Source: Pseudomonadota bacterium (GTDB lineage: Bacteria; Pseudomonadota; Alphaproteobacteria; Rhizobiales; Devosiaceae). From it: a DNA stretch of 5,197 nucleotides. Under the pieces are notes generated by a model, which worked only from the letters and a program-made list of their open reading frames with translations, was not told the origin of the DNA and searched no databases. Made by a program: the position numbers and the translations under genes. Below are positions 1-5,197 of this stretch, piece by piece (the stretch's first letter is position 1; the number at the start of each line of letters is the position of its first letter). The stretch spans positions 1 through 5,197 of the forward strand of contig JAEYYP010000186.1 of NCBI GenBank assembly GCA_023428425.1, written 5' to 3'.

Positions 1-1
1 G

Positions 2-127
2 GACCGTCGTCCGCGCCGCCGTTCGCGCGGTGGCAGCGGCGAAGGCGGTGATCCGGCCGGCGCGCTGCAGCCCGACGTGGGCGAGCTGCCGGCCTTCCTC
101 ACGGCCGGCAACGCCCCGGCCGAGTGA
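2..127 (+). CDS. C-terminal end of a probable DUF4167 protein (partial)
   Basis: This is the last 41 codons of a gene that starts before the window, read in the frame that ends with TGA at 125-127. The peptide opens with an arginine-rich stretch (RRPRRRSRGG), continues through a Gly/Asp/Ala-rich linker and ends in ELPAFLTAGNAPAE. A basic, disordered tail ending in an LPAFL-like motif, placed directly upstream of clpB, is what I know of alphaproteobacterial DUF4167 proteins, whose function is unknown and whose conserved domain is N-terminal. That domain is outside the window, so the family call rests on the tail and the gene order. The Arg-rich tail could suggest nucleic-acid binding, but this is inference. 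A strong terminator begins 28 bases after the stop, so the gene is probably not co-transcribed with clpB. Confidence 0.55.
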   Translation, partial: DRRPRRRSRGGSGEGGDPAGALQPDVGELPAFLTAGNAPAE

Positions 128-154
128 GCCGCAAGCTGCCTTGGAAAGTTTCGG

Positions 155-180
155 AAGGCCGGGAGCGATCCCGGCCTTTT
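155..180 (+). terminator. Rho-independent terminator after the upstream gene
   Basis: A perfect 10-bp stem (AAGGCCGGGA at 155-164 with TCCCGGCCTT at 169-178) closes a GCGA tetraloop of the GNRA type. It runs straight into a T-rich stretch (TTTTCGTTT). It lies 28 bases after the stop of the partial gene and insulates clpB from it. Its 3' arm overlaps the -35 region of the candidate clpB heat-shock promoter. Confidence 0.85.
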
Positions 181-203
181 CGTTTGCGTTTCAGTCCCCA
201 TAT
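176..203 (+). promoter_or_regulatory. Candidate heat-shock (sigma-32/RpoH) promoter of clpB
   Basis: CCCCATAT at 196-203 is a full match to the classical sigma-32 -10 consensus CCCCATNT. Thirteen bases upstream lies CTTTTCG at 176-182, which keeps only the CTT of the CTTGAAA -35 element. The -10 match is good and the -35 is weak. The context supports the call, because clpB is a classic RpoH regulon gene. The start of transcription would fall near 210, leaving a leader of about 140 nt. That leader holds a small hairpin (CAACG 282-286 with CGTTG 294-298) but no thermosensor I can recognise. Confidence 0.5.
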
Positions 204-348
204 CTCGTTGCGGAATGGGGCAGCGCCGCCGAGCGGGCGCCCCGACTGGTCTGGCCACGCCGTCAGCGGTTTGCGCCAAATCAACGCTTCAGACGTTGGA
301 GACGTGCCTCATGGAGGGCGGTTCCGGCGTGCCAGAGAGGAGAGTTGA

Positions 349-2970
<2,622 letters not shown>

Positions 2971-2979
2971 ATGATCCAA

Positions 2980-3007
2980 GGGGCCGGTCGCAAGACCGGC
3001 CCCTGTT
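2980..3007 (+). terminator. Rho-independent terminator of clpB
   Basis: A perfect 10-bp GC-rich stem (GGGGCCGGTC at 2980-2989 with GACCGGCCCC at 2994-3003) closes a GCAA tetraloop (GNRA). It is followed by TGTTGCTT, a weak T tract. It begins nine bases after the clpB stop codon and has the same architecture as the terminator at 155-180: a 10-bp stem with a GNRA loop. Confidence 0.85.
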
Positions 3008-3032
3008 GCTTCGCCTCGTCCTCATACCCCGC

Positions 3033-3151
3033 TGCGCCCCCCTTCCGCCTCCCCCGCAAGCGGAAGAACGACGATGTTTGCCGGCCGGCAGCCAGCACGA
3101 ATCCTTCTCCCGCCTGCGTGGGAAGGTGCCAGCAGGCGGAAGGGGGGAGCA
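3033..3151. repeat. Repeat-like intergenic element with terminal inverted repeats
   Basis: The ends of this 119-bp stretch are inverted copies of each other. Bases 3033-3050 pair with 3134-3151 at 17 of 18 positions, including an uninterrupted 14-nt match (CCCCCCTTCCGCCT against AGGCGGAAGGGGGG). Inside are two further inverted repeats: CTTCCGC 3042-3048 with GCGGAAG 3060-3066, and CCGCCTGC 3110-3117 with GCAGGCGG 3132-3139. The CCTTCTCCCGCCTGCG...GGAAGGTGCC string resembles the palindromic intergenic repeats scattered through many alphaproteobacterial genomes. No open frame is credible here. Membership in a repeat family is inferred from one copy; only one copy is in the window. Confidence 0.5.
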
Positions 3152-3170
3152 ACAAACTCAAGCCCTTAGT

Positions 3171-3220
3171 GAGAATCGCACCCAGACTTATCCCCGCTCG
3201 CCAACCCCCATGCGATTCTC
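3171..3220. repeat. 10-bp perfect inverted repeat with a C-rich 30-nt loop
   Basis: GAGAATCGCA at 3171-3180 is the exact reverse complement of TGCGATTCTC at 3211-3220. The 30 bases between are C-rich and show no further obvious pairing. As RNA it would be a 10-bp stem with a large open loop. There is no T tract right after it (C-run instead), so it does not look like a terminator on the + strand. It could be the boundary of the structured region that follows, a protein-binding site, or the remains of a small mobile element. Confidence 0.45.
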
Positions 3221-3251
3221 CCCCCGTCCCGCGCACCGAAGCGAGATCATG

Positions 3252-3589
3252 ACGAGTGGTTGGTCCGGGGGAGGTTGGGTGGTGCGGGGTCGCTCGTACC
3301 AGGCCCAAAGTACCTCGGCATGGGCCACCTCGGTGGCCAAGCCGCTGTCAACGCACGGGGCGTCCGATGCAGGGCGTTCCAGGGGGCGAGGCCGCCATGC
3401 ATAAGGCGGCTGGAAGAGGTGGGCAATGCCGGGTCGCCCGGGTTGTCAGGCCGTCCGCGCTCTTCGCGATGCGGCACGGGATGCTCCCGGTTCGCGGTAC
3501 CATAAGCCAAAAACCCCGATCGGCCGGCGAGGCGAGAGCCTCTTTTCCATCTGCGGACTAACCGCGTCGGGGATCAGACCTCGCCGGCC
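3252..3589. ncRNA. Candidate structured noncoding RNA or conserved intergenic element
   Basis: These bases hold no credible protein gene but are packed with short inverted repeats. Hairpins: ACGAG 3252-3256 with CTCGT 3293-3297; GGCCAC 3323-3328 with GTGGCC 3333-3338; GCCGCC 3391-3396 with GGCGGC 3405-3410; CCGGG 3429-3433 with CCCGG 3437-3441; a two-part stem 3450-3475 around CTCTT; CGGGA 3477-3481 with TCCCG 3485-3489; GAGGC 3529-3533 with GCCTC 3538-3542 around GAGA and followed by TTTT; GCGG 3553-3556 with CCGC 3562-3565. Two long helices cross: CCCCGA 3514-3519 with TCGGGG 3567-3572, and an 11-bp perfect pair 3522-3532 with 3579-3589. They would form a pseudoknot or mutually exclusive folds. 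I could not match it to RNase P RNA, tmRNA, SRP RNA, 6S RNA or a riboswitch I know. GC-rich DNA makes short hairpins by chance, but the 11-bp pair is not trivial. Strand and exact ends are unknown. Confidence 0.35.
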
Positions 3590-3662
3590 CCGCTTCGACT
3601 GTCCATCAACCCGAGGCGGCAACGCCGGCGGGGGTCCTTGCGCGTCCGTCGGGTGCGATCGC

Positions 3663-3691
3663 TTGTCACCGCAGCGAACGAATGATAGAAC
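3663..3691 (+). promoter_or_regulatory. Sigma-70-type promoter of the VOC gene
   Basis: TTGTCA at 3663-3668 matches the TTGACA -35 consensus at five of six positions. After a 17-base spacer comes TAGAAC at 3686-3691, a 4/6 match to TATAAT that keeps the first TA. It is preceded by TG at 3683-3684, as in an extended -10. Transcription would start near 3698 and leave a leader of about 20 nt containing the ribosome site. The -10 shares four bases with the LexA box, so LexA binding would block the polymerase. Confidence 0.5.
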
Positions 3692-3702
3692 ATAAAGTGA
3701 AC
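3688..3702 (+). promoter_or_regulatory. LexA (SOS) operator upstream of the VOC gene
   Basis: The sequence GAACATAAAGTGAAC is an exact GAAC-N7-GAAC direct repeat. This is the LexA recognition motif of Alphaproteobacteria (GTTC-N7-GTTC on the other strand). It overlaps the -10 element and abuts the ribosome site AAGGAG (3703-3708), the position expected for a repressor operator. Eight defined bases would occur by chance only about once per 30 kb on each reading in average-composition DNA, so the placement 15 bases before a start codon counts for much. Confidence 0.72.
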
Positions 3703-3716
3703 AAGGAGATTGCCAG

Positions 3717-4058
3717 ATGCCGCAGCGTTACGTCCTCGACTATCTCGAACTTCCCTCGACCCATGGCGCGGCGGAGCGCCAGTTCATGCAGGCCGCCTTT
3801 GGCTGGTCGCACACGCCCTATGGTCCGGACTATGCCGAGATTCATGCCGGTCTGGCCGTCGGCGTCGATTCGTCCGAGCGCCGGGTCGCCGCACCGATGC
3901 CCGTCATTCGCGCTGAGGACCTCGACGCCGCAGAACGCGATGTCGTCGCGGCGGGTGGCGTCGTCACGATGCCGCAGTTCGATTTTCCGGGCGGGCGCCG
4001 CTTCCATTTCCGCTCGCCAGGCGGCGTCGAGTGCGCGGTCTACATCGAAAAGGCCTGA
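3717..4058 (+). CDS. VOC superfamily (glyoxalase/bleomycin-resistance fold) protein
   Basis: This is a 113-residue single-domain protein of the vicinal-oxygen-chelate fold. The first beta-alpha-beta module is YVLDYLELPSTHGAAERQF (5-23), leading into FMQAAFGWSHTPYGPDYAEI (23-42), with the FGW signature common after helix 1 in the family. The second module is PVIRAEDLDAAERDVVAAGG (62-81), then FPGGRRFHFRSPGGVECAVY (90-109). Glu11, His97 and Glu105 sit where VOC metal ligands commonly lie, but the ligand set is not certain and the substrate cannot be told from sequence. VOC members include glyoxalase I, dioxygenases, fosfomycin- and bleomycin-resistance proteins. The start at 3717 has a good ribosome site (AAGGAG, 3703-3708, eight bases upstream). 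A LexA box overlaps its promoter, so DNA-damage induction is inferred. No clear terminator follows; the next gene starts 103 bases later. Confidence 0.88.
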   Translation: MPQRYVLDYLELPSTHGAAERQFMQAAFGWSHTPYGPDYAEIHAGLAVGVDSSERRVAAPMPVIRAEDLDAAERDVVAAGGVVTMPQFDFPGGRRFHFRSPGGVECAVYIEKA

Positions 4059-4161
4059 TTCCTCGTCGGGGGGGGCGGCGCGCCACGGACCATGACGCCT
4101 CGAGGCCGGTGCAACTTTTCGGCGCAAGGCAAGGTTTCTTCCGGCAACCCGGGAGGCCGCC

Positions 4162-4497
4162 ATGCAGGATATCATCGACGCCAACATGCAGGAATGCATC
4201 GACAATTGCCTCGCCTGCTACCAGACCTGCCTCGACGCGGCCATGAACCACTGTCTGGAGACGGGCGGCCCGCATGTGGAGAAAGAGCATTTCACCCTCA
4301 TGATCGCCTGTACCGAGATCTGCCGCGTCTCGGCGCATCTCATGCTGATCCGCTCGCCGGCTCATCTGGCGATGTGCGCCCAGTGTGCCGAGGTGTGCGA
4401 AAACTGCGCGGCCGACTGCGAGCGCCTCGGCGATATGGACGAGTGCGTTGCGGCCTGTCGCACCTGTGCCGACAGCTGCCGAGCCATGGCTGCCTGA
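4162..4497 (+). CDS. Cys-rich four-helix-bundle copper-storage protein (Csp3-like, DUF326)
   Basis: The product is 111 residues with 16 cysteines: 12, 16, 19, 23, 31, 50, 54, 72, 75, 79, 82, 86, 95, 99, 102 and 106. They fall in the CxxxC and CxxC spacings along helices that define the four-helix-bundle copper-binding (Csp/DUF326) family. In characterised members these thiols line the core of the bundle and hold many Cu(I) ions, and the proteins assemble as tetramers. There is no signal peptide or Tat motif at the N-terminus (MQDIIDANMQ), so it should be cytosolic like Csp3, not exported like Csp1. Histidines at 30, 38, 43, 59 and 68 may take part in metal entry. The ATG at 4162 follows GGGAGG (4151-4156). 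The 103 bases upstream show no CueR-type operator or clear promoter; read-through from the VOC gene is possible. Confidence 0.93.
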   Translation: MQDIIDANMQECIDNCLACYQTCLDAAMNHCLETGGPHVEKEHFTLMIACTEICRVSAHLMLIRSPAHLAMCAQCAEVCENCAADCERLGDMDECVAACRTCADSCRAMAA

Positions 4498-4518
4498 ACA
4501 TCCAGTTGCGCCGGCATG

Positions 4519-4538
4519 CCGCGAGCGTACGTTCGCGG
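4519..4538. promoter_or_regulatory. 20-bp near-perfect palindrome just before the MFS start
   Basis: CCGCGAGCGT at 4519-4528 followed by ACGTTCGCGG is palindromic at 18 of 20 positions; the single unmatched pair (G4525/T4532) is a G-U wobble in RNA. It ends two bases before the MFS start codon, and a second perfect palindrome CGGCATGCCG (4512-4521) overlaps its left edge. It could be an operator for a TetR- or MarR-type repressor of the pump. As RNA it would be an 8-bp hairpin with a GTAC loop covering the place where a ribosome site should be. No T tract follows, so a standard terminator is unlikely. Confidence 0.45.
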
Positions 4539-4540
4539 CC

Positions 4541-5197
4541 ATGAGCGTCACTTCATCCACCTTCGTTCCTGCCGATCGCCGAATCCATGTCCTCGTTGCG
4601 GCGATATGCGCCTCGTCGATGGCCTTCATCGATGGCTCGGTGCTGTCCATCGCCACCCCGGCGATCCGCGCCGACCTGGGTGCGGGCCTTGCCGAAGTGC
4701 AATGGGTGTCGAACGCCTACATGCTCTTCCTCGCGTCGCTGCTGCTTGTCGGCGGGGCGGCCGGAGACCGGTTTGGACTGCGCAACACGTTCAGCCTCGG
4801 CATCGTGCTCTTCGTTCTCGCGTCGCTCGGCTGCGCCCTGGCGCCCGACACGGGCATCCTCATCGGCGCCCGCGCGGTGCAGGGCGTGGGGGCGGCCCTC
4901 ATGGTGCCGGGTAGCCTCGCCATCATCGCCAAGGCCTATCCGCGCGAAGAACGCGGCAAGGCCATCGGCCTTTGGTCTGCTTTTTCGGCGCTCACGACGA
5001 TTCTCGGCCCGGTCGTCGGCGGGCTGGTCCTTACTGCGCTGGGCGACTGGAGCTGGCGGCTGGTCTTCGCCATCAATCTCCCGCTCGGCGGCGTGGCCTT
5101 GGCGCTGCTCTGGTCGCGCGTTCCGGCCGATGCACCCGACCGCGAACGCCCGATCGACTACATTGGCGGCGGGCTTGTCACCGCCGGGCTGCTGCTC
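4541..5197 (+). CDS. DHA2-type MFS efflux transporter (3' end outside window)
   Basis: The first 219 residues of an inner-membrane drug:H+ antiporter of the major facilitator superfamily, EmrB/QacA (DHA2, 14-helix) type, are present and run off the end. Helix 1 is about 15-37 and contains FIDGSVLSIATPAI (29-42) with Asp31, the DHA2 helix-1 signature. Motif A GGAAGDRFGLRN is at 71-82 in the helix 2-3 loop. Motif B RAVQGVGAAL is at 111-120, with the proton-linked arginine. Motif C ILGPVVGG (154-161) in helix 5 marks antiporters. WRLVFAINLPLG (172-183) leads into helix 6. A cytoplasmic loop at about 192-206 precedes the next helix. The substrate cannot be inferred. The ATG at 4541 is chosen because helix 1 would be cut by the next Met (4619), but no ribosome site is visible; a palindrome occupies its place. 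It begins 43 bases after the copper-storage gene. Confidence 0.93.
   Translation, partial: MSVTSSTFVPADRRIHVLVAAICASSMAFIDGSVLSIATPAIRADLGAGLAEVQWVSNAYMLFLASLLLVGGAAGDRFGLRNTFSLGIVLFVLASLGCALAPDTGILIGARAVQGVGAALMVPGSLAIIAKAYPREERGKAIGLWSAFSALTTILGPVVGGLVLTALGDWSWRLVFAINLPLGGVALALLWSRVPADAPDRERPIDYIGGGLVTAGLLL

Noticed and set aside
3188..3196. TTATCCCCG as a DnaA box
   Set aside because: It differs from TTATNCACA at two positions, stands alone, and has no AT-rich unwinding region nearby.
3252..3589. RNase P RNA, tmRNA, SRP RNA or a tRNA
   Set aside because: I find no GAGGAAAGTCC/ACAGAA core of RNase P, no T-loop with tRNA-like acceptor or tag-peptide frame of tmRNA, no SRP GGAAGGAAGCAGCC core and no tRNA cloverleaf on either strand.
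2971..3695. Several overlapping small open frames (60-210 codons) on both strands between clpB and the VOC gene
   Set aside because: They overlap each other in most frames, lack good ribosome sites and have Arg/Pro/Gly-rich products with no domain. Inverted repeats explain the sequence better than coding does.
4059..4161. A copper-responsive (CueR-type) promoter before the copper-storage gene
   Set aside because: No ACCTTCC...GGAAGGT dyad with long-spaced -35/-10 elements is present; only a short GCAAG-GCAAG direct repeat is seen.
4092..4544. A 150-codon + frame overlapping the copper-storage gene
   Set aside because: It is out of frame with the cysteine-rich protein, which has the clear family pattern and a ribosome site; the alternative product is Arg/Pro-rich without a domain.

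Overview
The window is GC-rich chromosomal DNA that looks alphaproteobacterial, most likely Hyphomicrobiales (Rhizobiales). The evidence is the clpB sequence, the end of a probable DUF4167 gene directly upstream of clpB, a LexA operator of the alphaproteobacterial GAAC-N7-GAAC type, and terminators with 10-bp stems and GNRA loops. No species can be named from this sequence alone.

Layout, all coding on the + strand. Bases 2-127 are the C-terminal end of a gene that begins outside the window, probably DUF4167. It is closed by a strong terminator whose 3' arm overlaps a candidate heat-shock (sigma-32) promoter. clpB (349-2970) follows, a complete protein disaggregase with its own terminator at 2980-3003. 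About 710 bases without a credible protein gene come next (3004-3716). They hold a repeat-like element with 18-nt terminal inverted repeats (3033-3151), a 10-bp inverted repeat (3171-3220), and a dense series of hairpins with two crossing long-range helices (3252-3589) that may be an undescribed structured RNA.

The last 1.5 kb carries three small-molecule or stress genes. A VOC-fold protein (3717-4058) has a promoter overlapped by a perfect LexA box. A cysteine-rich four-helix-bundle copper-storage protein of the cytosolic Csp3 type (4162-4497) follows. A DHA2-type MFS efflux pump (4541 to the window end, truncated) begins only 43 bp later, behind a near-perfect 20-bp palindrome.

The common thread is stress handling: protein disaggregation, a probable DNA-damage-induced VOC protein, thiol-based copper sequestration and drug or metabolite export. 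Nothing in the sequence proves that they form one functional system. The most notable points are the LexA box on the VOC gene and the structured intergenic region.
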